A DNA stretch of 64,000 nucleotides from Paracoccus aurantiacus (lineage in GTDB: Bacteria > Pseudomonadota > Alphaproteobacteria > Rhodobacterales > Rhodobacteraceae), in the NCBI RefSeq assembly GCF_007993065.1, contig NZ_VOPL01000008.1, positions 62,001-126,000 on the forward strand. Direction: 5' to 3'. Positions 43,805-52,618 of this stretch are shown here, in pieces (the stretch's first letter is position 1; each line of letters begins with the position of its first letter). The position numbers were made by a program, and so were the translations under genes. The notes beneath the pieces were generated by a model that saw only the letters and a program-made list of their open reading frames with translations, made no database searches and was not told the DNA's origin.

Positions 43805-45055
43805 TTAGATCAGGAACTGCGCCAGCAATTCGTCCTGCGTGATGTCCTGATAGGCGAAACCGGCTTCTGTCAGACGCTCCGTCAGCGCGGTGAGGTTCGC
43901 GGGCTGCGAGGTTTCGATGCCGATCAGGACCGAGCCGAAGTTGCGGGCTGACTTCTTCAGATATTCAAAGCGGGCGATGTCGTCATCCGGGCCAAGAAGC
44001 ATCAGAAAATCGCGCAGGGCACCGGGGCGCTGCGGCAACCGAAGGATGAAGTATTTCTTGATCCCCGCAAAGCGCTGCGCCCGTTCTTTCACTTCGGGCA
44101 GACGTTCGAAATCGAAATTCCCGCCCGAGCAGACGCAAACGACGCGTTTGCCGGCAAGTTGACCGCTTTGCGCGAGGTCCTGCAGGACATCCACCGCCAG
44201 CGCGCCGGCCGGTTCCAGCACGATGCCTTCGACGTTCAGCATCTCCAGGATCGTGATGCTGAGCCGGTCCTCGGGCGCAGTCAGAACCTGGTCGGCCGAA
44301 AACTGACGAAGCTGGCTGAACGGCAGATCTCCGATACGGGCGACGGCTGCGCCGTCAACGAAGCTGTCGACGGCAGGCAGCGTCAGCTGCGCCCCGCTTT
44401 CCAGCGCGCCTTTCAGGCTGGCACCACCACGGGGTTCGGCAAAAACGAATTCCGTGCCGGGCGCAGCTTCGGCCAGATAGCGGGTGACGCCCGCCGAAAG
44501 CCCGCCGCCGCCGACCGGCAGCACGACCAGATCGGGCGGCGCGGGAAGCTGTTCGATCATCTCCAGCGCCACGGTCGCCTGCCCCTCGATCACGTCGGCG
44601 CTGTCGAAGGGCGACAGAAATGCCGCCCCATGTTCCGCCGAAAACGCCTGGGCCGCCGCAAGCGTCTGGTCGAAATAATCGCCGGTCAGGACGATTTCCA
44701 CGCTGTCGCCGCCGAAGATCCGGGTTTTGTCGATCTTCTGCTTCGGCGTCGTCACCGGCATGAAAATCGTGCCGCGCGCCCCGAAATGGCGGCAGGCGAA
44801 GGCCACGCCCTGCGCATGATTGCCCGCGCTCGCGCAGACGAAATGCCGTGTGCTGCCCGCGTCGAGGGCTTTGCGCATGGCATTGAACGCACCGCGCAGC
44901 TTGTAGCTGCGCACCGGGGTCAGATCCTCGCGCTTCAGCCAGATCTCGGTGCCGTAGCGGGCCGAAAGATGGTCGTTCAGCTGCAGCGGTGTCGCCGGGA
45001 ACAGGTCGCGCAAGGCGGTTTCTGCATCGGCGACAGCGGTAGAGAAATCGGACAT
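43805..45055 (-). CDS. ilvA: Threonine ammonia-lyase, biosynthetic-type with single ACT-like domain
   Basis: 416 aa from ATG 45053-45055 (MSDFSTAVADAETALRDLFP). LKREDLTPVRSYKLRGAFNA holds the PLP lysine, ASAGNHAQGVAFACRHFGA binds substrate and VVLPVGGGGLSAGVTRYLAE binds the PLP phosphate. The C-terminus (KYFILRLPQRPGALRDFLML) is one ACT-like regulatory domain, as in the short Bacillus/Corynebacterium enzymes rather than the two-domain E. coli form. It converts threonine to 2-oxobutanoate for isoleucine synthesis. Confidence 0.93.
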   Translation of the reverse strand: MSDFSTAVADAETALRDLFPATPLQLNDHLSARYGTEIWLKREDLTPVRSYKLRGAFNAMRKALDAGSTRHFVCASAGNHAQGVAFACRHFGARGTIFMPVTTPKQKIDKTRIFGGDSVEIVLTGDYFDQTLAAAQAFSAEHGAAFLSPFDSADVIEGQATVALEMIEQLPAPPDLVVLPVGGGGLSAGVTRYLAEAAPGTEFVFAEPRGGASLKGALESGAQLTLPAVDSFVDGAAVARIGDLPFSQLRQFSADQVLTAPEDRLSITILEMLNVEGIVLEPAGALAVDVLQDLAQSGQLAGKRVVCVCSGGNFDFERLPEVKERAQRFAGIKKYFILRLPQRPGALRDFLMLLGPDDDIARFEYLKKSARNFGSVLIGIETSQPANLTALTERLTEAGFAYQDITQDELLAQFLI

Positions 45056-45228
45056 GCGGCACCCATGAAAAGCGCCGACAGGGGTGGCACGATGGTAGGC
45101 GAAGGTCAATAACGCCCCGGAACGCCGTGCGGCGCGGCAGGCAGGTGCAATCCGCCTGTCAGCCGTTCAGCACGCGCCGACGCGGCGCAGAATACCGGAC
45201 CCTTTGGCGGCCCGGCATCGCAGGATGC

Positions 45229-46491
45229 TCAGAACGGCCTGACCGCCCACGGAACGAGGATTACCATCAGGATCACCGCAATCGCGGCGATTATATAGGG
45301 CAGGACCAGCTTCGAGAGCCGCGTGATCGAGATATTGCTGAGCGCTGCGGCGATATACAGGCCCGTCCCGACAGGCGGGGTCAGCAGGCCCAGAACCAGC
45401 GTCATCGACATCATCACGCCGAACTGGATCGGGTCGATGCCATAATTCGACATCGCGACCGGCAGCAGGATCGGGGTCAGGATGATCAGCGCGGCAATGC
45501 CGTCAAGGAACATGCCCACCACCATCAGCGCAAGCATGATCAGCAGCATGAAGATCGTGGGATCGCTGGTCAGCGACACGATGAAGGCCGCGACGGCCTG
45601 CGGCACCTGATTGAAGGTCAGCACCCAGCCGAACACCTTGGCCGCCATGATGAGAAACAGGACGATGGCGGTGTTCGTCACCGTCCGGTCGATAATCAGC
45701 GGCACGCGCGACAGGGGAAGTTCGCGATAGACCAGCCCGCCGAGGATCAGCGCTACGACGATAGCGACTGCGGCGCTTTCTGTCGGGGTGAAGATGCCCC
45801 AGCTGATGCCACCGATGATCGTCAGCGGAATCAGCATCGTCGCCAGTCCCGGCAGTGTCGCTTTCAGGCGCGAACCTTCGGGCAGGGGGGCGCCCTTGCT
45901 GTCGGGGTCGCGATGCTTTCCGGCCTGCCACAGCGCGATCAGCAGGATCAGCGCGAACAGCGTCACACCCGGCACAATCCCCGCGATTAACATGTCTGCG
46001 ATCGAGACCTGGGCAAGAACGCCATAGATGATGAACACCATCGAGGGCGGAATGATCGGGCCAAGCAGCCCGGCGCTTGCAGTGATCGAGGCCGCATAGC
46101 CGCGGTCATAGCCGTCCTTTTCCATCTCCGGGACGACAACGCGAGACATGACGGCCATTTGCGCCGTCGCAGACCCCATGATCGCCGCAAGTGCGAGGTT
46201 CGAGATCAGGTTCACCACCACAAGGTTATGCGGCAGCGATTTGAGCCAGACACGCGCGGCGATGATGATGCGGCGTGTCAGGCCGCTTTCGTTCATCACC
46301 TCGCCCAGCAGAACGAAAAGCGGGATCGCCAGCAGATCGAAGCTTTCGACCGAGCCGAACAGGATCTGCGGGATCGAATTCAGGATCTGCAGATTGCCGG
46401 TCATCAGCACAAAAACGAAGGTCGCGGCCAGCAGGACAAAGGCAATCGGCATGGCCGCCAGCATGAAGGCGAGGAAGGAAAATCCGGTCAC
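45229..46491 (-). CDS. TRAP transporter large permease (DctM)
   Basis: 420 aa from a GTG that overlaps the stop of the small permease gene (GTGA); the longer open frame upstream is not coding. MPIAFVLLAATFVFVLMTGN, IPLFVLLGEVMNESGLTRRI, LALAAIMGSATAQMAVMSRV, GLLGPIIPPSMVFIIYGVLA and LTPPVGTGLYIAAALSNISI are typical of the twelve-helix DctM/SiaM family. With DctP and DctQ it forms a sodium- or proton-driven importer. As the last part of a gentisate operon it likely imports gentisate, 3-hydroxybenzoate or a related aromatic acid. Confidence 0.93.
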   Translation of the reverse strand: MTGFSFLAFMLAAMPIAFVLLAATFVFVLMTGNLQILNSIPQILFGSVESFDLLAIPLFVLLGEVMNESGLTRRIIIAARVWLKSLPHNLVVVNLISNLALAAIMGSATAQMAVMSRVVVPEMEKDGYDRGYAASITASAGLLGPIIPPSMVFIIYGVLAQVSIADMLIAGIVPGVTLFALILLIALWQAGKHRDPDSKGAPLPEGSRLKATLPGLATMLIPLTIIGGISWGIFTPTESAAVAIVVALILGGLVYRELPLSRVPLIIDRTVTNTAIVLFLIMAAKVFGWVLTFNQVPQAVAAFIVSLTSDPTIFMLLIMLALMVVGMFLDGIAALIILTPILLPVAMSNYGIDPIQFGVMMSMTLVLGLLTPPVGTGLYIAAALSNISITRLSKLVLPYIIAAIAVILMVILVPWAVRPF

Positions 46492-47006
46492 AATTGGGTT
46501 CCTTCTTCTGTGGCAAGCTCTATCGGTTTGTGTCCCGTGATCGCCTCGGCCAGGTCGGCGAGGACGTGGATCAATGCCGCAGCAGCGAAGACCGGGACGA
46601 TCAGGTAGAAGGGCGCCTTCGGCCACCCGGTCGTGATGATCTGGTCGAAATCGACCATGGGCGAGGTCGCCCATCTCCAGGACGTCCACAGCAGCACCCC
46701 GAGGATCGCCGCGATCACCGCCATGACGGCGATATCGACGATGCGCCGGATGCCTTCGGGAAGCCGTTCGGTCAGCAGCGTCACCCCGATCTGCGCGCGG
46801 TCATGCACGGTGATCGAGGTCGCGACGAAGGCAAGCCAGACAAGCAGGATCGCGGCCAGTTCCTCGGCATAGACGATGGGCCGGCCCACGACGTAACGCA
46901 TCGTGACATTCGCGACGATCAGCGCCACGAATGCCACGACAAGCAACCGGCTGGCCCAGCGTTCAACGCGGGCCAGACCGTTCGACAGGGCCGACAGCCA
47001 GCTCAT
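46488..47006 (-). CDS. TRAP transporter small permease (DctQ)
   Basis: 172 aa with four hydrophobic helices. RYVVGRPIVYAEELAAILLV and WLAFVATSITVHDRAQIGVT are the conserved DctQ region around helix 2. It bridges the binding protein and the large permease. It overlaps dctP by 4 bp (ATGA) and dctM by 4 bp (GTGA). Confidence 0.93.
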   Translation of the reverse strand: MSWLSALSNGLARVERWASRLLVVAFVALIVANVTMRYVVGRPIVYAEELAAILLVWLAFVATSITVHDRAQIGVTLLTERLPEGIRRIVDIAVMAVIAAILGVLLWTSWRWATSPMVDFDQIITTGWPKAPFYLIVPVFAAAALIHVLADLAEAITGHKPIELATEEGTQL

Positions 47007-48001
47007 TTGCCTTCGACTTCGCCAAGGAAGCGCTGGATGATCTCGTCATCCGCGAAGCTGTCGCGCACGGCCTTGTTGGCATCCGCAAAGACCTCGGCCC
47101 CGTTTTCCAGCGTCACGATCTCTACCTTGCCGTCAAGGGCCGCGAGGTTGGTTTTCTCGGCTTCGACCTGCTGCTGGGTGCCCCAGGCGAGCGCTTCGTT
47201 CGCGACTTCGGTATAGGCGGTGCGCTGTTCATCGGTCAGCGAATCCCAGGTGGTCTTGCTGACGACAAGCGCCGCAGGGAAGGGCATGTGGTTGGTGATG
47301 GTCAGGCCCTTGGCAACCTCGTCGAACTTCAGCCCGACAAGGGCGTCAAGGTCGATGTCGATGCCGTCCAGCAACCCGCTTTGCAGACCCTGATAGACCT
47401 CGGTCAGGTTGACGGGGGTCGGAACCGCGCCAATGGCTTCCCACCAGGTTTTCATGGCCGGGAAGGGCACGATCCGCATCTTCTTGTTCTGAAGATCGGC
47501 GGGGCTGGTGGCCGGCGCGTCCTTCATCAGGATGTGACGCTGACCCGCGAAGGTATAGCCGAGGCCGACCAGACCGGCCTGATCCAGTTGCGCCAGCATA
47601 TCCTTTGCGCCCTGCGTGTCGGACGCGGCGGCGGCGGCTTCAACATCGGCGAACAGATAGGGCGTGAACCACCCCTGCATCGAGGGCGCGCGCAGGCTGG
47701 TAATCGCGGCAGTCATCAGACCGCTGTCCAGAAGCCCGCCGGACATCTGCTGGAACATTTCCTGTTCGACGCCAAGCTGGCCGCCGGGGAACACGGCGAT
47801 CGTCAATTCGCCGTCCGTGGCCTCTGGCAGCTTTTCGGCCATACGCTCGGCAACCTTGGTCCAGACATGGCTGGGCGGGGTGATAAGGCCCATGCGCAAT
47901 TCACGCGCGGCCGCGTCCTGCGCAAAGCCGGCAGAAATCAGCGCGGTGGTGGCAAGCGCGGTGGCCATGATGGTGCGGCGGGTAAGTTTGGTGATCGACA
48001 T
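47003..48001 (-). CDS. TRAP transporter substrate-binding protein (DctP)
   Basis: 332 aa. The N-terminal signal peptide (IMATALATTALISAGFAQDA) is followed by LRMGLITPPSHVWTKVAERM. MRIVPFPAMKTWWEAIGAVP and VNLTEVYQGLQSGLLDGIDI are DctP family motifs; the Arg in MRIVP is the residue that normally binds the substrate carboxylate. It delivers an organic acid, in this context probably an aromatic carboxylate, to the membrane subunits. Confidence 0.93.
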   Translation of the reverse strand: MSITKLTRRTIMATALATTALISAGFAQDAAARELRMGLITPPSHVWTKVAERMAEKLPEATDGELTIAVFPGGQLGVEQEMFQQMSGGLLDSGLMTAAITSLRAPSMQGWFTPYLFADVEAAAAASDTQGAKDMLAQLDQAGLVGLGYTFAGQRHILMKDAPATSPADLQNKKMRIVPFPAMKTWWEAIGAVPTPVNLTEVYQGLQSGLLDGIDIDLDALVGLKFDEVAKGLTITNHMPFPAALVVSKTTWDSLTDEQRTAYTEVANEALAWGTQQQVEAEKTNLAALDGKVEIVTLENGAEVFADANKAVRDSFADDEIIQRFLGEVEGK

Positions 48002-48042
48002 GCATTTCCTCCCAGCTGTCGTCTTGTTTTAACAGTATTTTC

Positions 48043-48681
48043 TCAGATTGCGTCGGGTTGTTTCGCAGGATGTGCATCTGCGAAGGCTGGCAGCGCATCG
48101 CAGTTCTGCCTGATCTCGCGCAAACGGGGATAGGGCGTCAGATCAAGCCCGAAACGGTCGGCGGCGAACAGCTGCGGCATCAGGCAGATATCAGCCAGAC
48201 CCGGCGTATCGCCGAAGGTGAACGCCCCGCCATGCGTCTGCGCTGCGGCAATCGCCTCGCAGGCGTTCAGCCCGTCGCCGATCCAGCGTTGGCACCAGGC
48301 ATCCGCGCCGGCCTGATCCTGCCCGTAATTCTGCTTGATATAGTTCAGCACACGCAGGTTATGCAGCGGATGGATCTCGCAGGCGATGATCTGCGCGAAG
48401 GCGCGTGCATGGGCGCGACCGACCGCGTCAGGGGGAAGCAGGGGCGGTTCGGGATGGGTTTCATCCAGCCATTCAATGATCGCCAGCGACTGTGTCAGGA
48501 CCGTGCCGTCCGTTTCCAGCGCGGGCACGAGGCCTTGAGGGTTCAGTTCGCGGAACGCATCTGATTTCTGGGCGCCGTCGCGCAGGTTCACGAATTCGGT
48601 CTCGGGCCGGATGCCCTTCAGATTGAAGGCGATCCGGCAGCGATAGGCCGAGGATGACCGGAAATAGCCATGGAATTTCAT
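48043..48681 (-). CDS. maiA: Maleylacetoacetate/maleylpyruvate isomerase (zeta-class GST)
   Basis: 212 aa. YFRSSSAYRCRIAFNLKGIR has the SSxxxR/CR glutathione-site motif of zeta GSTs, followed by LNPQGLVPALETDGTVLTQS and LAIIEWLDETHPEPPLLPPD. TPGLADICLMPQLFAADRFG is the C-terminal helical domain signature. Because it is coupled (ATGA) to a fumarylpyruvate hydrolase gene and shares an operon with gentisate dioxygenase, its substrate is probably maleylpyruvate (NagL-type) rather than maleylacetoacetate. Confidence 0.92.
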   Translation of the reverse strand: MKFHGYFRSSSAYRCRIAFNLKGIRPETEFVNLRDGAQKSDAFRELNPQGLVPALETDGTVLTQSLAIIEWLDETHPEPPLLPPDAVGRAHARAFAQIIACEIHPLHNLRVLNYIKQNYGQDQAGADAWCQRWIGDGLNACEAIAAAQTHGGAFTFGDTPGLADICLMPQLFAADRFGLDLTPYPRLREIRQNCDALPAFADAHPAKQPDAI

Positions 48682-49373
48682 TCCGGCGCACCTATGGTCA
48701 GTTCGACCGGGTCGAGCCCCTCGATCGTGCCGCGGATGACGGCGCCGGGCAGAACCGCACCGACACCTGCGGGCGTCCCGGTATAGATCAGATCGCCCGG
48801 TTCGAGGTGATAGAATTTCGACAGGTCCGCGACCAGTTCCGGCACCGACCAGACCAGATCGGCCAGCGTCGCATCCTGCTTGACCTCGCCATCGACGCTA
48901 AGCCGGATAGGTTGCTCGGCAACGGCAAAATCCGCCGCAGGTGTGATCGCCGAGATGACCGAGCTGCCTTCGACATCCTTGCCCAAATCCCAGGGCCGCT
49001 GCTTGGCGCGTGCCGCCAATTGCAGGTCGCGCCGCGTCATATCAAGCCCGGTCGCATAGCCGTAAACCGCATCCATCGCCTGATCGACGCCGACACGGAA
49101 AGCGGGCTTGCCGATGGCGACGACGAATTCCATCTCGTAATGGAAATTGTCGGTTCCGGGCGGGTATGGGTATTCCTGGCCCGTCGGCAAAATCGTCAGC
49201 GGCGATTTGGTGAAGTAGAACGGCGCTTCGCGGTCCACCTCGACCCCCATTTCGGCGGCATGAGCGGCATAGTTGCGGCCCACGCAGAAGATGCGGCGCA
49301 CCGGGAAACGAGCGGCTTCGCCTTTCACGTCAACGGTCGGCCATTCGGGTGCGGCAAAAACAGTCTGTGTCAT
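48678..49373 (-). CDS. Fumarylacetoacetate hydrolase family protein (probable fumarylpyruvate hydrolase)
   Basis: 231 aa. IFCVGRNYAAHAAEMGVEVD, APFYFTKSPLTILPTG, NFHYEMEFVVAIGKPAF and YATGLDMTRRDLQLAARAKQ match the FAH C-terminal-domain family, with Glu residues in YEMEF and an Asp in the GLDMTRRD loop as metal ligands. The compact size is typical of fumarylpyruvate hydrolases (NagK). It would split fumarylpyruvate into fumarate and pyruvate, the last step of the gentisate pathway. Confidence 0.9.
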   Translation of the reverse strand: MTQTVFAAPEWPTVDVKGEAARFPVRRIFCVGRNYAAHAAEMGVEVDREAPFYFTKSPLTILPTGQEYPYPPGTDNFHYEMEFVVAIGKPAFRVGVDQAMDAVYGYATGLDMTRRDLQLAARAKQRPWDLGKDVEGSSVISAITPAADFAVAEQPIRLSVDGEVKQDATLADLVWSVPELVADLSKFYHLEPGDLIYTGTPAGVGAVLPGAVIRGTIEGLDPVELTIGAPE

Positions 49374-49408
49374 CTCTGGCTTGGTCCTTTCATTCGGTTC
49401 CGCATCGT

Positions 49409-50362
49409 TCAGTCGCGGATATAGGTGGCGATTCCGTCGGGGCCGATGTCGAAGTTCATCAGATCCTCGCCCACTGCCAGCGGGCCGCCATAGGTTTCGC
49501 GTGTCTGCGCGACGATCTCGGGCAGCGTAAGCTCGGGGTATTCGGGGTTCGAGAGCATGACCAGATGCGTATAGGCAGCCAGCCGGGGAGAGGCCGCCGC
49601 GAAGATCTGACCGGCCTGCTGCGGCGTCGTGTGATGGGCGATGACGCGTTTCGCGTGGTCTTCCTCAAGCAGTCCGGGTTGCGCCGCGCCAAGTTCGTGG
49701 ATCAGAAGATCCGCGCCCTTCGCATTTTCGGCGATGCGCTCGTCATAGGTCGTGTCACCCGAGATGACGACCTTGCGCCCGTCATATTCGGCCATCACGC
49801 CATAGTTCGGCTTGATATTCTCGCCGTGATTGGTGGCAAATGCGGTCACCTTCAGCCCGCCCTCGTCAAAGATCACGCCGTCTTCCGAAATCTCGGTCGT
49901 CTCGATTTTCACGCCGTCGGGCGGGTTGCCCTCATCAACGAGGCGAATCTGGATGTCGCCGTCATAAGCGGCCTGAAGCCCGTCGGTCAGCGCCTTGGTA
50001 CCGACCGGCCCAATGACGCGCATTGGCGCGTCGCGACCACCGAAGGGGCGCGCAATCCAGCCGGTCAGCCACAGATCCGCAAGCCCGGAGGTGTGGTCAG
50101 AGTGGAAATGCGTGATGAAGGTCGCATCAATACTGCCGATCGGAACCTTAGCTTGCCACAGCCGGACGGGCGCGTTGCGGCCGGCGTCGATCAGCACGCG
50201 TTTTTGACCACCTTCGATAAGGATCGACGGGCCAGAGCGGTCGGGCCGGGGCGCAGGGCTGGCAGTGCCCAGAAGCGTGACCATGAAATCGCCCGCCTGT
50301 GCGGGAACGGCCATGAGGCATGCTGTTGCGGCGGCGATAGCGTAGCTGAGTTTTCCGATCAT
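49409..50362 (-). CDS. Exported MBL-fold metallo-hydrolase
   Basis: 317 aa. A signal peptide (YAIAAATACLMAVPAQAGDF) shows export to the periplasm. FITHFHSDHTSGLADLWLTG is the H-x-H-x-D-H zinc motif, KVVISGDTTYDERIAENAKG has the bridging Asp, and a later His in RVIAHHTTPQQAG completes the site. The layout resembles the RNase Z/arylsulfatase-like MBL group. The substrate is unknown; in this operon it could release gentisate from an ester or sulfate conjugate outside the cytoplasm. Confidence 0.85.
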   Translation of the reverse strand: MIGKLSYAIAAATACLMAVPAQAGDFMVTLLGTASPAPRPDRSGPSILIEGGQKRVLIDAGRNAPVRLWQAKVPIGSIDATFITHFHSDHTSGLADLWLTGWIARPFGGRDAPMRVIGPVGTKALTDGLQAAYDGDIQIRLVDEGNPPDGVKIETTEISEDGVIFDEGGLKVTAFATNHGENIKPNYGVMAEYDGRKVVISGDTTYDERIAENAKGADLLIHELGAAQPGLLEEDHAKRVIAHHTTPQQAGQIFAAASPRLAAYTHLVMLSNPEYPELTLPEIVAQTRETYGGPLAVGEDLMNFDIGPDGIATYIRD

Positions 50363-50388
50363 TTCAGGCTTCTCCGTCTATTTTCGTT

Positions 50389-50952
50389 TCAGTTTCGGGC
50401 CTTGGCGGCAGTCACGCGGACGCCCTCGGGCAGATCGCGCAGGCGGGCGCCCGCGTCGAGATCGAGCGCTGCCTGCCACAGCGCATCGGCGCGCAAAGTC
50501 GCGGTGTCGCGTGCGCTGATTTTGTGCCCTGCGAGTGTGACCGGGGCGTCCCAGTCGTCGTCGCCCAAATCGCGCCAGACCACGTTGAGGTGGATGTCCG
50601 CGTGGTTGACAAGATGGCGCAAGGCGCGCGGGGGCAGCGTCTCGGCCAGATCAAGCGCGGCTGCGTCGGTTGGCGCGCGGTCGCCCTGCTGGCCCGTCGC
50701 ATCTTCAAGGGCCTGCGCGATTTCTCTCGCCTGCAGGGCAGAGGCGGCGATGACGCGCCGGCGGCTCCATCCATCGCGGGCGGACGGCGCGGCAAGCTCC
50801 GTATCGTCCAGACCGTTGATGAGGCGCGCCATATAGGCGACGCCGCGCCGCGCGAGTTGCAGCGCCTCGGCTGGGGCAGCCGCCGCGTCATAGCGCGCGC
50901 CGGCCCCTTGCCGTGCGCGCAGATCAGCGCGGGCCTGTTCCAGATCGCTCAT
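50389..50952 (-). CDS. Mycothiol-type maleylpyruvate isomerase family protein with altered metal ligands
   Basis: 187 aa. The DinB/MDMPI-type four-helix region is seen in RRGVAYMARLINGLDDTELA, ARDGWSRRRVIAASALQARE and LPPRALRHLVNHADIHLNVV. In classical mycothiol-dependent maleylpyruvate isomerases a His follows the GW...V motif and an E-x3-H pair lies in the later helix. Here those positions appear as Ala70 and His113/His117, so the metal site is changed. Mycothiol is not made by alphaproteobacteria. It overlaps the gentisate dioxygenase gene by 4 bp. It may be a diverged isomerase or a binding protein. Confidence 0.75.
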   Translation of the reverse strand: MSDLEQARADLRARQGAGARYDAAAAPAEALQLARRGVAYMARLINGLDDTELAAPSARDGWSRRRVIAASALQAREIAQALEDATGQQGDRAPTDAAALDLAETLPPRALRHLVNHADIHLNVVWRDLGDDDWDAPVTLAGHKISARDTATLRADALWQAALDLDAGARLRDLPEGVRVTAAKARN

Positions 50953-52025
50953 TCCGCGCTTTCGATCAGCGTGCGGTGAAAGTTCAGCCGCTCCATGATC
51001 GGGGCGTCGGAAAAGCGGAACAGGTCGAACTGCGTCTCGGCTTGCAGCGACCAGGGCACCCAGGAGGGGATGACGAAGATGTCGCCGGTATCGAGCGTTG
51101 TCGTCTCGCCATTCATGGTGACGGCCCCGCGACCCTCAAACACCTGAAACACGGTCGAGCCGACCTCGCGCCGGGTCGGTGTCTCTGTCCCTTCGCGAAG
51201 GCGGTGGAACTCTGCCCGGATCGTCGGCATCACGTCGCCGCCGGTCGTCGGGTTGATATAGCGCACTGCGGCATGGCCCTGTTCGACCGTGGCGGGTTGG
51301 CCCTCGTCCTCCAGCAGCAATTGCTGGGTCAGCGCGGCGTCGGTGAATTCCCAGCGATAAGCGCCGATGGGGCTGGCAACGGTGTCCTGCAACTGCGACA
51401 GCGGGCGCAGACCCGGATGACACCACAACCGCTCGCCCCGAGAGTAGCGCGGGGTGGCATAGTCGGTAACCCGGTCGGCGCCGAATTCGAAGAAGCCGAC
51501 ATCGTTCTGGAAGCTGAAGGGGATATCCAGCCCGTCGATCCACGCCATAGGGTTGTCGGTGTCGTTGTGATGGCCGTGAAAGCACCAGCCCGGTGTCAGC
51601 AGGAAATCGCCCCGCGACATGCGCACGGGATCGCCGTTGACGACGGTCCAGACGCCCTCGCCTTCCACGACGAAGCGAAAGGCGTTCTGTGCGTGCCGGT
51701 GTTCCGGTGCAGTTTCGCGCGGGCCGAGATACTGGATTGCGCACCAGAGCGTCGGCGAAACGTAAGCCTCGCCGCCGAGGCCGGGATTGGCGAGGCCGAT
51801 TGCGCGCCGCTCGCCGCCGCGTCCAACGGGAACCAGATCGCCCGATTGCTTGGCGAGGGGATAGAGCGTGGACCACTTCCACACATGCGCGACCGCCTTC
51901 GGGCGCGGGTGAACCGGCATCAGGTCGCCCAACTGCGTCCAGAGCGGGTTCAGATGATTGTCCTTGAAGCCCTGATAGAGCGCACGAAGCTCTGCCGAGT
52001 CTTCGGGTTGCATCGCATTATCCAT
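50949..52025 (-). CDS. gtdA: Gentisate 1,2-dioxygenase
   Basis: 358 aa bicupin. ETAPEHRHAQNAFRFVVEGE provides the H-x-H iron ligands and Glu-containing segment of the first cupin, and GDFLLTPGWCFHGHHNDTDN its second half. FQVFEGRGAVTMNGETTTLD with GDIFVIPSWVPWSLQAET is the second cupin. It uses Fe(II) and O2 to cleave gentisate to maleylpyruvate. It is the first gene of the catabolic operon, divergent from a MarR regulator. Start at MDNAMQPED or four codons later. Confidence 0.94.
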   Translation of the reverse strand: MDNAMQPEDSAELRALYQGFKDNHLNPLWTQLGDLMPVHPRPKAVAHVWKWSTLYPLAKQSGDLVPVGRGGERRAIGLANPGLGGEAYVSPTLWCAIQYLGPRETAPEHRHAQNAFRFVVEGEGVWTVVNGDPVRMSRGDFLLTPGWCFHGHHNDTDNPMAWIDGLDIPFSFQNDVGFFEFGADRVTDYATPRYSRGERLWCHPGLRPLSQLQDTVASPIGAYRWEFTDAALTQQLLLEDEGQPATVEQGHAAVRYINPTTGGDVMPTIRAEFHRLREGTETPTRREVGSTVFQVFEGRGAVTMNGETTTLDTGDIFVIPSWVPWSLQAETQFDLFRFSDAPIMERLNFHRTLIESAE

Positions 52026-52064
52026 GGTGACTGCCCTCCCTCATGCGAATCGCCATATTGATAA

Positions 52065-52091
52065 GCATACGTATAAAACGCATACGAATAA
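52065..52091. promoter_or_regulatory. Tandem repeat, probable MarR operator of the gentisate operon
   Basis: GCATACGTATAA (52065-52076) and GCATACGAATAA (52080-52091) are direct repeats 15 bp apart in the divergent promoter region; the first contains the palindrome ATACGTAT. The stretch is A+T rich. It lies 40 bp from the gtdA start and 45 bp from the MarR start. Confidence 0.55.
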
Positions 52092-52135
52092 ATAGTGTTC
52101 TTGCCTTTTGGCCGCCTGACCGCCAAATTCCGGTC

Positions 52136-52597
52136 ATGGACCACCTCACCGATCTTCCGGGGCACTTGATTCGAAGGCTGAATCAACTGGCCGTCAGCGC
52201 ATTCACCGCCGAAGCGAAAGCCGCGGGGTTCGACCTGACGCCGGTTCAGTATGGTTCACTCGCGACGATTTTTGCGGAGCCGGGGATAGATCAGGCGACG
52301 CTGGCGGCGCGCGTGGCCTATGATCCGGTCACGATTGGCGGTGTGGTTGCAAGGCTGGAGGCACGCGGCTATCTCGACCGCCATGTCAGCCCCGAGGATC
52401 GCCGCGCAAAACTGCTGACGCTGACGCAGCGGGGGGCGTCGGTCGTGCAGACCATTCAGCCAGCGGTCAGGGCTGCGCAGCAACAGATCATCGCTCCGCT
52501 GAGCCGTCCCGAGCGGGCGGAATTCCTGCGCATCCTTCACAAGCTGACCGCGACCGAGAAAACTGCCGAGACAGAGCGCGCCGCGACCGAAGCTTGA
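52136..52597 (+). CDS. MarR-family transcriptional regulator
   Basis: 153 aa from ATG 52136 (MDHLTDLPGHLIRRLNQLAV). GFDLTPVQYGSLATIFAEPG, IDQATLAARVAYDPVTIGGV and VARLEARGYLDRHVSPEDRR followed by AKLLTLTQRG are the complete MarR winged-helix region. It is divergent from the gentisate operon and probably represses it until an aromatic pathway compound binds. The tandem repeats at 52065-52091 are the best operator candidates. Confidence 0.92.
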   Translation: MDHLTDLPGHLIRRLNQLAVSAFTAEAKAAGFDLTPVQYGSLATIFAEPGIDQATLAARVAYDPVTIGGVVARLEARGYLDRHVSPEDRRAKLLTLTQRGASVVQTIQPAVRAAQQQIIAPLSRPERAEFLRILHKLTATEKTAETERAATEA

Positions 52598-52618
52598 AGC
52601 GGTGCGGCGACGCGTATT

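Noticed and set aside
45127-45990. Long plus-strand frame opposite the TRAP large permease
   Set aside because: It is antisense to a clear DctM gene and rich in Arg, His, Gln and Asp, the usual signature of a shadow frame.
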